From: Alphaproteobacteria bacterium | Lineage (GTDB): Bacteria > Pseudomonadota > Alphaproteobacteria > RF32 > CAG-239 | DNA: 48,503 bases | Direction of reading: 5' to 3' | Assembly: GCA_017937705.1 (NCBI GenBank) | Contig: JAGBDC010000034.1 | Span: 1-48,503, forward strand | Shown: positions 34,657 through 43,299 of the stretch, in pieces | Layout of the letters: every line of letters starts with the position of its first letter | Numbering within the stretch: position 1 is the stretch's first letter | Position numbers and translations under genes: made by a program | The notes under the pieces: generated by a model | Database searches by the model: none | The model's input: the letters and a program-made list of their open reading frames with translations, nothing else | Told to the model about the DNA's origin: nothing

Positions 34657-34684
34657 TTGACTTTAATGCTTGTTTGGGTACAAT
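34657..34684 (+). promoter_or_regulatory. Promoter of the small membrane protein gene
   Basis: TTGACT (34657-34662), a 16-base spacer, TACAAT (34679-34684). It starts just after the preceding terminator. Confidence 0.75.
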
Positions 34685-34709
34685 CCTGACAATTTAATAT
34701 TATTTTTCT

Positions 34710-34919
34710 ATGATAACATTGTCATTTATCGCAATCGTCCTTTTAGGAACATTGTTGCTTTTTGCTTTAAGCAAGTTACTCGAAAGCATTTTTAATGCTG
34801 TTGCCGTTTTTAAATATCGAAAAAATCCTGACGGAGTACATATTTCATCACCGGGATTTTGCATTAACGGCAAGTCTAAGAAAATAGAAGGAGGAAGTAA
34901 AATTAAAACCCCCTTCTAA
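34710..34919 (+). CDS. Small single-span membrane protein
   Basis: A 69-residue protein: one N-terminal membrane span (about 2-24) followed by a basic, Lys-rich cytoplasmic tail with HISSPGFCINGKSKKI. No known family. The coding call rests on its dedicated promoter and terminator on either side and on the clean membrane helix; the Shine-Dalgarno sequence is not evident. It may be a small regulatory or envelope-stress protein, but this is a guess from its size. Confidence 0.6.
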   Translation: MITLSFIAIVLLGTLLLFALSKLLESIFNAVAVFKYRKNPDGVHISSPGFCINGKSKKIEGGSKIKTPF

Positions 34920-34925
34920 AAAAAT

Positions 34926-34954
34926 AAGCAGGCCATCTGAAAAGACGCCTGCTT
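34926..34954. terminator. Bidirectional terminator
   Basis: AAGCAGGC / GCCTGCTT stem (34926-34933 with 34947-34954) with A-run and T-run, between the small membrane protein gene and the acidic protein gene. Confidence 0.8.
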
Positions 34955-34962
34955 TTGCATTT

Positions 34963-35904
34963 TTACTGTTTTGCAACATAAGAAAAATATCGCGGTTTTT
35001 CATAAACAACTATTTTAAGAATTCTTTCAAAATTAATTGTCTTATTGCCATAAATAATTTTTCCGTCCTGATATGGCATTTCTCCGTGGCGTTCTTGATA
35101 TTCTTTCAAATCGTGCAAATTCATAAATACACCATTATCAAAAAACACATTCCAACCATAGCAAGATTCTGTTTCAATATGAATAACTCTGATTGTTTTA
35201 TCAGTATCTAAGAACTCAGGTGTATTTTCCGGAGAAATTTTGTAGCTTTTATCCTTCAATTCCCCACTGTACCAATTTAATATCTCTTGTTGGCGTTCTG
35301 CGGAATTTTCAACAAAATTGCTTTCATCAACGGTCGCCGGATTAAATTTTTCGCTAGCTAATGTCTGTTTAGGAGCTACTGTTTCTTCTTCTACCGGAGG
35401 AATTTCAAAGTCAGCAACCTGCTCATTAAAATCCTCTACCTTATCAAAAGAAAAATCATCATTATCCATAACAATTTCAGGCTCAGCTAAAACAGGCTCC
35501 GGTTCGACTTCGGGTTTGATTTCCGGCTGAGGTTCAGGTTTCTGTTCTTCTTTTTTTGTCGGCATAGGCGCAGGAATTGGAGCATTAGGAGCAAGTTTAC
35601 CGGCACGAGCTGCTTGAAAAGAATTTAGTGCTGCATCAAAATCATCGATATCAAAATTTGCAAAATCAGCAGGTGTTGTATCTTGCAATTTTTCAATCTC
35701 ATCTGTTTTTGAATCTGCAATTTCTTCTATTTCTATAGTAGCATTAGAAAATTCTGCCGATTTATTTTCAGCAACAACATCTTCCAGAAAATCATCTAAA
35801 CCGGCATCTTTAACATCATCAAAATTAATGCCGTCATTTCCCTCATCTTCAATGTCATATAGTGCTTTCAAATCTATACCTAAATCTTTTTCATCTTCTA
35901 CCAT
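34963..35904 (-). CDS. Hypothetical acidic protein with Pro/Glu-rich linker
   Basis: A 313-residue soluble protein. The first 110 residues are strongly acidic (for example FDIDDFDAALNSF), the middle (about 111-190) is a disordered linker with Pro-Glu-Pro repeats, and the last 110 residues form a compact-looking domain (IRVIHIETESCYGWNVFFDNGVFMNLHDLKEYQERHG). I do not recognise the C-terminal domain. There is no signal peptide; a cytosolic scaffold or regulator would fit such an architecture, but that is only inferred. ATG at 35904 with GGAACA upstream. It is downstream of the two-component genes with a gap of about 105 bases and is probably transcribed separately. Confidence 0.7.
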   Translation of the reverse strand: MVEDEKDLGIDLKALYDIEDEGNDGINFDDVKDAGLDDFLEDVVAENKSAEFSNATIEIEEIADSKTDEIEKLQDTTPADFANFDIDDFDAALNSFQAARAGKLAPNAPIPAPMPTKKEEQKPEPQPEIKPEVEPEPVLAEPEIVMDNDDFSFDKVEDFNEQVADFEIPPVEEETVAPKQTLASEKFNPATVDESNFVENSAERQQEILNWYSGELKDKSYKISPENTPEFLDTDKTIRVIHIETESCYGWNVFFDNGVFMNLHDLKEYQERHGEMPYQDGKIIYGNKTINFERILKIVVYEKPRYFSYVAKQ

Positions 35905-36009
35905 ATTTGTTCCTTAATCAAAAATTCTCTATTTTATTTTTATCAAAAAATTTTTCTTAATTCAACACCGAATGTTTACTATCGAAAAACATATTTTCGG
36001 ATATGCGAA

Positions 36010-37380
36010 TTATAAGGGAATACTAATGAGAACCCTCAAGCCTCCCATCGGTGAATCTTGCAACTCAATTACTCCGCCATGAGAAGTTACAATATCTTTT
36101 GCAATTGACAATCCTAAGCCTACACCACCGGTTTCTTTATTTCTGGATTCATCTAAGCGGTAAAAAGCCTTGAATACATCTTCCCTTTTTTCTGCCGGAA
36201 TCCCCGGACCATCATCATCAACCGTAACTTCTACTTTACATCCGACACTTTCCAAACTTACGGCAATAGTCTTTCCGTAATTAAAAGCATTTCCGATAAT
36301 ATTACTCAATGCTCTCTTCAATGCTTGTTCACGACCTTGAACGGCACTTACTTGGTCATTTGTAGAGTAGCGAATAAGAGCTTTATTTGAAGTTCTGAAC
36401 TTATTTATAATACTCAAAATAACTTCATTCAAATCCACAAAACTCGGTTTTTCTCCACCTTCGCCACTAACAAAAGACAAATAACCGTCAAGCATTTTTT
36501 CCATTTCAGAAATATCTTGCAAAAATTCTTCTTTATCCAAACCATTTTTCTCTTTGTCATCTGATAACAAAGCTAACTGTAAACGCATTCTTGTTAATGG
36601 AGTGCGCAAATCATGAGATACGCCTGCCAACATTTGTGTACGTTCACTGATTTGACGTTGAATACGTTCTTTCATCTTAATAAATGCGATACCGGCCTTT
36701 CTAACTTCGGAAGAACCGAACGGTTTAAAATCTTTATTATCAATACCTTTACCAAAATCCTCAGCAGCTTCCGCCAAGTTGGCAATAGAACGAACTTGAA
36801 TACGTAAAAACATAACTGCTACCAAGAACAAAAGCATTGATGTTCCAATCATCCAAGCAACAAAGCCAAAAATAGAAGTTGAAAAAATATTTTTAGCATT
36901 TGTCGTAAACTGATAAAGTCCTCCTTGGGTTTCAACAAAAACTATTAAATTTTGCTCTTTAAGATAAATGCTGGTGATGTCATCAGGAAATTTTTTTGCC
37001 AATGATTCCTCTAAAAATCCGGTAATCATTTTATTATTACGACGAACTTTTCGGATAACATCGTGTTTTTCTTCACTATCATAATATTTGAAACTCAAAT
37101 CATATTGCTTTTCCGCTAATGCTTGAATTTCGGCAAGTTGGTTTGGAGCATGTTCTGCCAATTCCATTGTAAATGCCATATTTGATGCCAAATTAGAAGA
37201 TAAGCGGCGCCCTACTCTCCCCCAAGAACCATCAAAAAAAGCCACTATTGACACCACTTGAACAACAATAAGCGGAATAAAAATCAATAACATTGTTCTA
37301 AAAAACAATGTTTTTGGCATAAATTTTATTCTTATATATTTCAAAAAATTTTCAATTTTGCTGGGAAAAACTAAATGCAT
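36010..37380 (-). CDS. EnvZ-type sensor histidine kinase
   Basis: An inner-membrane sensor kinase of the EnvZ family. Two membrane spans (about 27-48 and 166-192) frame a periplasmic domain of about 115 residues. The HAMP region follows (about 192-245), then the dimerisation domain with H256 in AGVSHDLRTPLTRMR, the EnvZ-like H-box, and the ATP-binding domain with N364 (NIIGNAFNYG), DDDGPGIP (388-395) and GGVGLGLS (418-425). 456 residues. ATG at 37380 with AGGAGATAA at good spacing. It lies 11 bases after its OmpR-type partner and is co-transcribed with it. The signal sensed is unknown; osmotic or envelope cues are the family norm. Confidence 0.92.
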   Translation of the reverse strand: MHLVFPSKIENFLKYIRIKFMPKTLFFRTMLLIFIPLIVVQVVSIVAFFDGSWGRVGRRLSSNLASNMAFTMELAEHAPNQLAEIQALAEKQYDLSFKYYDSEEKHDVIRKVRRNNKMITGFLEESLAKKFPDDITSIYLKEQNLIVFVETQGGLYQFTTNAKNIFSTSIFGFVAWMIGTSMLLFLVAVMFLRIQVRSIANLAEAAEDFGKGIDNKDFKPFGSSEVRKAGIAFIKMKERIQRQISERTQMLAGVSHDLRTPLTRMRLQLALLSDDKEKNGLDKEEFLQDISEMEKMLDGYLSFVSGEGGEKPSFVDLNEVILSIINKFRTSNKALIRYSTNDQVSAVQGREQALKRALSNIIGNAFNYGKTIAVSLESVGCKVEVTVDDDGPGIPAEKREDVFKAFYRLDESRNKETGGVGLGLSIAKDIVTSHGGVIELQDSPMGGLRVLISIPL

Positions 37381-37391
37381 TGTTATCTCCT

Positions 37392-38081
37392 TTATTCTGT
37401 CAACAACATATATCCTTTGCCTCTTACCGTTTGCAGATAACGAGGATTTTTCGAATCTTTTTCTATTTTTTTACGCAATCTGGTCACTTGTACATCAATC
37501 GAACGAGGACCTTGTCCGGCTCCCAATAATTCGGCCAATCTTTCACGACTGAATATTTGACCGGATTTTTGCCCTAACATAGACAACATTGCCTGTTCAA
37601 CCGGAGTTATATGAATAATCTGTCCCTGTTTGTCAGTAAGTTCTTTTTTATCTAAATCATACCAACACAATCCGAGATTTAATTTTGAATTTATCTTGTC
37701 AATTTCTTGTGGAGCTCTTTTCAAGATATTTCTAATTCTTAAAACAAGTTCTTTAGGCTCAAAAGGTTTTGCCAAATAATCATCAGCTCCCAGTTCCAGC
37801 CCGTTAATTCGGTCACCGGTATCTCCCATTGCGGTTAATAAAATAACCGGAACATTGTCTTCTTTGCGAAGTTTGGATAAAAACTCCAATCCTGTCTCAT
37901 TCGGCATCATAATATCCACTATAAGTATGTCAAACTTATATTCTTTGAGCATATCTCTGGCTTCATCAGCCCCTTTAGCTGAAGATACCATAAAATCGTT
38001 CTCTCTTAAAAAACGAGTTAAGAGAGAACGCAATCTGGTATCATCATCCACGACGAGAATATGAGTTTTTTTGCCAATCAT
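37392..38081 (-). CDS. OmpR-type response regulator
   Basis: A winged-helix response regulator, partner of the kinase downstream. The receiver domain has the acidic pair in VVDDD (11-13), the phosphorylated D56 in DILIVDIMMP, LLTAMGDT and the Lys of YLAKPF near 107. The C-terminal Trans_reg_C domain shows SRERLAELLGAGQGPRSIDVQVTRLRKKIEKDSKNPRYLQTVRGKGY. The length of 229 is normal. ATG with GGAG upstream, 12 bases after pgsA, so pgsA, this gene and the kinase gene probably form one transcript. In alphaproteobacteria this pair usually controls envelope or porin genes. Confidence 0.94.
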   Translation of the reverse strand: MIGKKTHILVVDDDTRLRSLLTRFLRENDFMVSSAKGADEARDMLKEYKFDILIVDIMMPNETGLEFLSKLRKEDNVPVILLTAMGDTGDRINGLELGADDYLAKPFEPKELVLRIRNILKRAPQEIDKINSKLNLGLCWYDLDKKELTDKQGQIIHITPVEQAMLSMLGQKSGQIFSRERLAELLGAGQGPRSIDVQVTRLRKKIEKDSKNPRYLQTVRGKGYMLLTE

Positions 38082-38093
38082 AATGGCTCCACA

Positions 38094-38849
38094 CTATTCA
38101 GCTGTTGTTACTGATTTGTTTTTCGGCTTTCTTCCGCGTTTTACCGGAGCCATTCCGTTTCTTTTAGTTCCCGGTTTAGGTCCACGTTTTTTCTGTGCTG
38201 TATTTTTTACTTTTTCAGAAACCGCTGTTTTTACTTTTACGGCAATTTTCTTTACTTCTTGTTCAACTACTTTAACCGGATTTTTCTTATTATTTTCCAC
38301 GGTATAAATATAGTCCAAACATTTTTCGAAATATTGATATCCGGTTACAAATGTAAGTATTCCGGCAATCCACAACATCCATTCTCCCAAGAAACCTACA
38401 TATTCGCCGATAATATAAAGTTTTTCGAGCAATATCATTGAGATTGCAACCATTTGGAAACCGGTTTTCCATTTTGCCAAACGAGTTACCGGCATACCTA
38501 CACGAAATTCAGCTAAAAATTCACGCAATCCGGAAACTAAAACTTCACGGCACATAATGATAATTACAGGAATATAGCTGATAGGCTCAACCATTCCGTT
38601 TGCGACGATAATCAATAATGCCGAAACTACCAAAAGTTTATCTGCAATCGGATCAAGCAAACGTCCTAAAACAGAGTGTTGATTGCGAGCACGAGCCAAA
38701 TAACCGTCAAGATAATCAGTAATCGACGCAACAACGAACAAAACCCCTGCTAAAATAGACCACAATGTTGTATGAATATAAATAGCTAAAAATATTACGG
38801 GAATAACAACAATTCTAGAAATTGTCAGAATATTTGGAAGATTATACAT
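38094..38849 (-). CDS. pgsA: Phosphatidylglycerophosphate synthase with basic C-terminal tail
   Basis: Makes phosphatidylglycerol phosphate from CDP-diacylglycerol and glycerol-3-phosphate in the inner membrane. The CDP-alcohol phosphotransferase motif is complete: D45, D48-G49, A52-R53, G62, D66 and D70. Four to five membrane spans occupy residues 5-180. The family usually ends near residue 190; here about 60 extra residues, very rich in Lys, Arg and Pro, include KKRGPKPG and KRGRKPK, which look like AT-hook motifs. The tail is cytoplasmic or unstructured. ATG at 38849 with AGGTG upstream. Followed 12 bases later by the response regulator. Confidence 0.93.
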   Translation of the reverse strand: MYNLPNILTISRIVVIPVIFLAIYIHTTLWSILAGVLFVVASITDYLDGYLARARNQHSVLGRLLDPIADKLLVVSALLIIVANGMVEPISYIPVIIIMCREVLVSGLREFLAEFRVGMPVTRLAKWKTGFQMVAISMILLEKLYIIGEYVGFLGEWMLWIAGILTFVTGYQYFEKCLDYIYTVENNKKNPVKVVEQEVKKIAVKVKTAVSEKVKNTAQKKRGPKPGTKRNGMAPVKRGRKPKNKSVTTAE

Positions 38850-38905
38850 AATTTTACACCTATAATTTATTTAAGTTAACTCTACGTCATAATATTGCAT
38901 AAATT

Positions 38906-40711
38906 TTATTTGTGAAAGTAATTAAATATTTTTTCCGCTATTTTTTTACTAATTCCGCTCACTTTTTGCAAATCTGACACATTTGCTTGCGAAACAGCCT
39001 CCAGCGAACCGAAATAATTAAGCAATTTTTTCTTTCTGTCGTGCCCGATTCCATCAATTTCATCCAGTTTGGAAGCAAACATTGATTTTCCTCTTTTTTT
39101 GCGATGTGTTCCTATTGCAAAACGATGAGCCTCATCACGAATATTTTGCATATAAAATGCCAAGGGAGATTGGAAAGGCAAAGAAAAGCTTTTTTTCCCC
39201 TTCATGTGATAAAATTCTTTTCCGGCATTTCTTTCCGGCCCTTTAGAAATAGCTATTATCGTAATATTTGATAAATCATATTTTTTTAGACATTCATGAA
39301 CCGCATTTAATTGTCCCACACCACCATCGAGTAAAATAACATCGGGCTTATTCTCAGCCGTCATTTTCTCAAAACGACGGGTTAAAACCTCTTTCATCAT
39401 AGCAAAATCATCATTTGTAATTTCTTCATTTTTTATATTAAATGTTCGATATGATTTTTTATCAAACCCCTCAGGAGTTGCAACAATCATTGCCCCGATA
39501 GCATAGCTTCCCTGAATATGAGAGTTATCATAAACTTCAATTCGTTTAGGAATATTTTTCAATTCAAAAACTTTTTGCATTTCTTGCAAATTATTTAACA
39601 CCGAAGTTTCCAAAGCCATTTTACGTTCCAAAGCTTCTTTGGCGTTTTTCAATATATTTTGCACAATTTTATATTTTACGCCTCTCTTATAACTATTAAT
39701 TTTTACTCCTAAAGCTTGTTCTAAAAATTCTTGTCCCTGAGGTTCTTCCGAAACAATTATTTCATCGGGCAATTGATGATTGGCATAAAATCGACTCAAA
39801 AAAGCTTCTAATATTTCTTTAGTCTCTGCTCCTTGTACTTGTTTTGGGAAAAAGGCTATATTACCGCAGTTTTGTCCCGTCCTTATAAAAAATACTTGCA
39901 CACAGCAACAATTATGCTGAACATAAATAGCAATGACATCTGCCGATTTTATATTATCATATTCGGTAGTTTTTCCTTGTTGAATATTGGTTAGAGCCTT
40001 TATTCTGTCACGATATAAAATTGCCGTTTCAAAATCACAAGCATCGCTTGCTTCCTGCATTCTGTGCGACATTTGTTCTTGAATATTAATATTTTTTCCT
40101 TCAAGAAATTCAACAGCTTCATCTACCAGTTTTTTATAATCTTCTTTTGATATCTTCCCCACACAAGGAGCAGAACATCTTTTAATTTGATACATCAAAC
40201 ATGGTCGTTCCCGATGTTTAAACTCACTATCACTGCAAGAACGCAATAAAAAGGCTTTTTGCAACAAATCAAGAGTATTATTGACAGCCAATACATTCGC
40301 AAACGGACCAAAATATTTGTATCCGTTTTTTTTAACTCCTCGATATTTTTTTAATACCGGAAAATCATCATTTACATTCAAACTCAAATAAGGAAAAGTT
40401 TTGTCATCACGAAGTAAGATATTATATTTTGGCTCAAGCTTTTTTATCAACTCATTTTCAAGTAACAAAGCTTTTGTTTCCGATTCGACAACAATAAACT
40501 CCATACGATATATTTGTGCGACCATTCTTTGCAAACGAGCCGGAAGTTTATCGATATGCGAATAGGCTACAATCCTTTTTTTTATATTCTTAGCCTTGCC
40601 TACATATAAAACCTTTTCATTTTCATCAATCATTCGATATACACCGGGGGATTCCGGAGCTACTTTTATATTTTTCTCCAGAATTTCTAATCCTCGCTTT
40701 ATATCAAACAA
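38906..40711 (-). CDS. uvrC: Excinuclease ABC subunit C
   Basis: The nuclease of nucleotide-excision repair, which makes both incisions around the lesion. Domains in order: GIY-YIG N-terminal nuclease (about 17-95, SPGVYRMIDENEKVLYVGKAKNIKKR), a Cys-rich segment (CLMYQIKRCSAPCVG), a UVR motif (about 205-240), the RNase H-like C-terminal nuclease (EVYDNSHIQGSYAIGAMIV, DVILLDGGVGQLNA), and a helix-hairpin-helix end (about 550-601). 601 residues is normal. The start is the TTG at 40711 with GGAG at the right spacing; no nearby ATG fits. It lies 12 bases after the membrane protein gene at 40724 and probably shares its transcript. Confidence 0.96.
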   Translation of the reverse strand: MFDIKRGLEILEKNIKVAPESPGVYRMIDENEKVLYVGKAKNIKKRIVAYSHIDKLPARLQRMVAQIYRMEFIVVESETKALLLENELIKKLEPKYNILLRDDKTFPYLSLNVNDDFPVLKKYRGVKKNGYKYFGPFANVLAVNNTLDLLQKAFLLRSCSDSEFKHRERPCLMYQIKRCSAPCVGKISKEDYKKLVDEAVEFLEGKNINIQEQMSHRMQEASDACDFETAILYRDRIKALTNIQQGKTTEYDNIKSADVIAIYVQHNCCCVQVFFIRTGQNCGNIAFFPKQVQGAETKEILEAFLSRFYANHQLPDEIIVSEEPQGQEFLEQALGVKINSYKRGVKYKIVQNILKNAKEALERKMALETSVLNNLQEMQKVFELKNIPKRIEVYDNSHIQGSYAIGAMIVATPEGFDKKSYRTFNIKNEEITNDDFAMMKEVLTRRFEKMTAENKPDVILLDGGVGQLNAVHECLKKYDLSNITIIAISKGPERNAGKEFYHMKGKKSFSLPFQSPLAFYMQNIRDEAHRFAIGTHRKKRGKSMFASKLDEIDGIGHDRKKKLLNYFGSLEAVSQANVSDLQKVSGISKKIAEKIFNYFHK

Positions 40712-40723
40712 TTTTTCACTCCG

Positions 40724-41041
40724 TTAAAAAACAAATTGTTCAAAAACAAATGCACTGACAACGGCAGAAACAATCAACAATATACTTTGACTGATAAAAC
40801 GCTTAAAAGTTTCAGGCCAATCAATTGTTGAACTATATCCCTTAAAAACCTGATTGAAAGCAAAGGTATATACAAAAGCTATGGCTACCGCTACCAAATA
40901 AGTGTCATACCACATAAATATCGAATAGAGTTTATCCGTATTAAAACGATACGATAAAAAGGCTCCGCTCCCTACCCCCAAAAGAAACATCGGGTTTAAA
41001 ACCGTGCCACTCGAAAAAAAGTTAAGAATACCTCGAAACAT
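40724..41041 (-). CDS. Hypothetical small membrane protein coupled to glmM
   Basis: A 105-residue protein with about three hydrophobic segments (about 18-30, 45-64, 86-105). No recognised family. Its ATG shares one base with the glmM stop (TAATG at 41043-41039), so translation is coupled, and uvrC follows after 12 bases. The context (glmM, uvrC) does not reveal a function. Confidence 0.75.
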   Translation of the reverse strand: MFRGILNFFSSGTVLNPMFLLGVGSGAFLSYRFNTDKLYSIFMWYDTYLVAVAIAFVYTFAFNQVFKGYSSTIDWPETFKRFISQSILLIVSAVVSAFVFEQFVF

Positions 41042-42387
41042 TATGCCTCCTGAAATTTTTTAACCGCATCAATAATCATATTAGCTGATTCTTCAACAAT
41101 TGCTTTATCACTACCGGAAACCCATACTCTGATTTTTGGCTCGGTTCCTGATGGGTGTAACACAACTCGTCCTATTCCTTCCATTTTATTCTTAGCCGCT
41201 TCAACTATTGCTTTAACTTCATCGGAAGCGACCGCTTTTTTTACTGTTTCTCTGTCAGCAACCGAAACACTGACAAAAACATAGGGGTCGAAATCGAATA
41301 GCGGAAATACTTCATTAGTTTTTTTACCGCTTTTCATCAGAGCTAAACAAACTAACAAAGCATTGACCATTCCATCACCGCTTTTGCAATAATCAAGGGC
41401 AACGATATGACCGGATTCCTCACCGCCAATACTACAACCGACCTCTTGCATTTTTGCAATAATCGCTCTTTCGCCCACTTTTACACTGTAATAATCAAAA
41501 CCTAAACTTCTGACATATCTTTCCATTGCCGTATTAGAAATGATTGTAGACACGACAGAATCGCCACGATATTTACCGATTTTCTTGAGATATTGCGCCA
41601 AAAAAGCTATAAGCTGTTCAGCGGGAACTTTTCGTCCTTCACTATCACAAACTAACAATCTGTCACCATCGCCATCAACGGCAATACCGATATGAGCATG
41701 AGATTCTCGAACTGTTTCATATAGTTTTTCCGGATGTTGAGAACCACAATCTTTATTAATATTATAACCGTCAGGTTCGTTACCTAAAACAATTACTCCG
41801 GCACCTAAATCCTTGAATAGTTGTGGCATAATTCCGGCAAAACAACCATTAGCACAATCTAATACCACACGCAATCCGGTCAAAGGGCGAGGCTCATCAA
41901 TAATTTGTTTTACTTTATCCAAATACATTACGATAGCATCTTTAACCTCGGTAATTCTGCCCAATTTTTCGCTACCGAGTTCAAACTCACCTTTTTCCAC
42001 CATTTCTTCCAATTTAGCAGTGATTTCATCATCAAATTTATCTCCGGTAGAATCAATAAGTTTGATTCCGTTATCATAATAAGGATTATGAGAAGCGGTT
42101 ATCATAACAGACATATCAACATCCAAATCCGCTGTTATTGAAGTTAATGCCGGAGTTGGCAAAACACCTAACAAAACAACATCAACGCCAGCCGCTAAAA
42201 ATCCGGCAGTTAGTGCAGATTGCAACATTTCTCCCGAAATTCTTGTATCACGGGCGATTGCAACTTTATGATAAACTTTACAAATTTCCAAACCGCAAGC
42301 AGTACCTAACTTCGATGCAAAATCAACATTCATCGGAAACTTATTAGCTACTCCGCGAACACCATCAGTTCCAAACAATTTTCCCAT
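41041..42387 (-). CDS. glmM: Phosphoglucosamine mutase
   Basis: Interconverts glucosamine-6-phosphate and glucosamine-1-phosphate, feeding peptidoglycan and LPS precursors. The four-domain phosphohexomutase layout is visible: GTDGVRG near the start, the catalytic phosphoserine S99 in MITASHNPYYDNG, the metal-binding VDGDGDRLL, the sugar-specificity GEESGH, and the phosphate-binding RVVLHPSGTEPKIRVWV near the end. 448 residues is normal. The start is the ATG at 42387 with AGGAG 7 bases upstream. It normally lies near ftsH and folP; here a GNAT gene on the other strand and a palindrome separate it from ftsH. It has its own promoter. Confidence 0.97.
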   Translation of the reverse strand: MGKLFGTDGVRGVANKFPMNVDFASKLGTACGLEICKVYHKVAIARDTRISGEMLQSALTAGFLAAGVDVVLLGVLPTPALTSITADLDVDMSVMITASHNPYYDNGIKLIDSTGDKFDDEITAKLEEMVEKGEFELGSEKLGRITEVKDAIVMYLDKVKQIIDEPRPLTGLRVVLDCANGCFAGIMPQLFKDLGAGVIVLGNEPDGYNINKDCGSQHPEKLYETVRESHAHIGIAVDGDGDRLLVCDSEGRKVPAEQLIAFLAQYLKKIGKYRGDSVVSTIISNTAMERYVRSLGFDYYSVKVGERAIIAKMQEVGCSIGGEESGHIVALDYCKSGDGMVNALLVCLALMKSGKKTNEVFPLFDFDPYVFVSVSVADRETVKKAVASDEVKAIVEAAKNKMEGIGRVVLHPSGTEPKIRVWVSGSDKAIVEESANMIIDAVKKFQEA

Positions 42388-42417
42388 AATCAAACTCCTT
42401 AATTAAACAATGAAAAT

Positions 42418-42446
42418 AATATACAAGCATAAAAAATAAATATCAA
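42418..42446 (-). promoter_or_regulatory. Promoter of glmM
   Basis: Minus-strand TTGATA (42446-42441), a 17-base spacer, TATATT (42423-42418). Confidence 0.8.
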
Positions 42447-42511
42447 TCATATTAACATTTTACGCATAATTAAAATATTCATGCTATGTTCTTTCTAAAG
42501 GAGAGAAAAAA

Positions 42512-43078
42512 ATGAATTTACCCGAAATTATAAAAGGCGAAAAAGTCACACTAATCCGTCCATATCCGGTAACTTTTGAACTGGCAAAAGAAATTTTTGA
42601 AGCCATTGACAGTTCTCGTTCCTCTTTAGAAAAATGGTTTGCATGGACGGAAACAACAAAATCTGCAGAAGATTCGTTTATCTATCTTATTGATTGGTGT
42701 CAAAAACATTGGGAAGAACAAAGCGGATTTGCTTATATTATCAGGGAAAACAAAAATGATGAATTTGTCGGCATGATAGACCTTGTGAAAGTGAGCAAAT
42801 CATCATTAAAAACTCAATTTGGTTATTGGCTAAAAGAAGATGCACAAGGAAACGGTTATATGCACGATGCAGTAACAACATTAGAAAAAGTTTGTTTTGA
42901 ATGCGGTTTCAACCGTATTGAAATCAGAAACAATACCGCAAACACTCGCTCAGCAAATGTGGCAAAACGTGCAGGATACCACTTAGACGGTATATTACGT
43001 CAAAATCGTTGGGATAAAAAAACACAATCTTTTCACGACAGCAACGTATGGTCAAAAATCAAAAGCGATTTGAAATAA
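42512..43078 (+). CDS. GNAT family N-acetyltransferase, RimJ/RimL-like
   Basis: An acetyl-CoA-dependent N-acetyltransferase of the RimJ/RimL branch, which modifies N-termini of ribosomal proteins or small substrates. The 188 residues include LIRPYPVTFELA, FVGMIDLVKV, FGYWLKEDAQGNGYMHDAVTTL (the acetyl-CoA pyrophosphate loop in the form Gln-Gly-Asn-Gly) and IEIRNNTANTRSANVAKRAGYHLDG, a typical RimJ/L motif. ATG with AAGGAGAG upstream. It is alone on the plus strand between ftsH and glmM, both on the minus strand, so it may be a later insertion. Confidence 0.9.
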   Translation: MNLPEIIKGEKVTLIRPYPVTFELAKEIFEAIDSSRSSLEKWFAWTETTKSAEDSFIYLIDWCQKHWEEQSGFAYIIRENKNDEFVGMIDLVKVSKSSLKTQFGYWLKEDAQGNGYMHDAVTTLEKVCFECGFNRIEIRNNTANTRSANVAKRAGYHLDGILRQNRWDKKTQSFHDSNVWSKIKSDLK

Positions 43079-43097
43079 CACACAATAAAAAAAACAA

Positions 43098-43147
43098 AAA
43101 GAGAAAAAATTTTAGTGTATACAAAAATACATAAATTTTTTCTCTTT
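43098..43147. terminator. Long AT-rich hairpin, probable terminator of the GNAT gene
   Basis: A 15-bp stem (43098-43112 with 43133-43147) plus inner GTAT/ATAC pairs, 20 bases after the GNAT stop. The frame of 61 codons crossing it on the minus strand is only AT-rich chance. Confidence 0.65.
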
Positions 43148-43174
43148 GAAGTTTTGGGTTAAAATATATCTCAT

Positions 43175-43299
43175 AAAAAACTCGGAGAATGAGGTAAATA
43201 ATAAGAAACAAGAGAAAAAGTACCGCAGTGTACAAATAGTACATGAGGACACTTTTTGCTCGCAGTTTCTGTATTAGTTACCCATTATACGAGTTTTTT
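43175..43299. repeat. 125-bp nested palindromic element downstream of ftsH
   Basis: Five stems nest inside each other: 43175-43184 with 43290-43299 (10 bp), 43193-43209 with 43265-43282 (17 of 18 positions), 43215-43221 with 43251-43257 (7 bp), and 43229-43233 with 43239-43243 (5 bp) around a 5-base loop, with internal loops of 5-8 bases between them. It begins one base after the ftsH stop. On the minus strand the last arm is CGAG followed by six T, so it could terminate ftsH. It is much larger and more elaborate than the other terminators here and could be a small RNA or palindromic mobile unit. Confidence 0.7.

Noticed and set aside
43059-43244. 61-codon hydrophobic frame on the minus strand after ftsH
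   Set aside because: It crosses the nested palindrome and the AT-rich hairpin; the hydrophobic run is what poly-T-rich DNA encodes, and it has no binding site.
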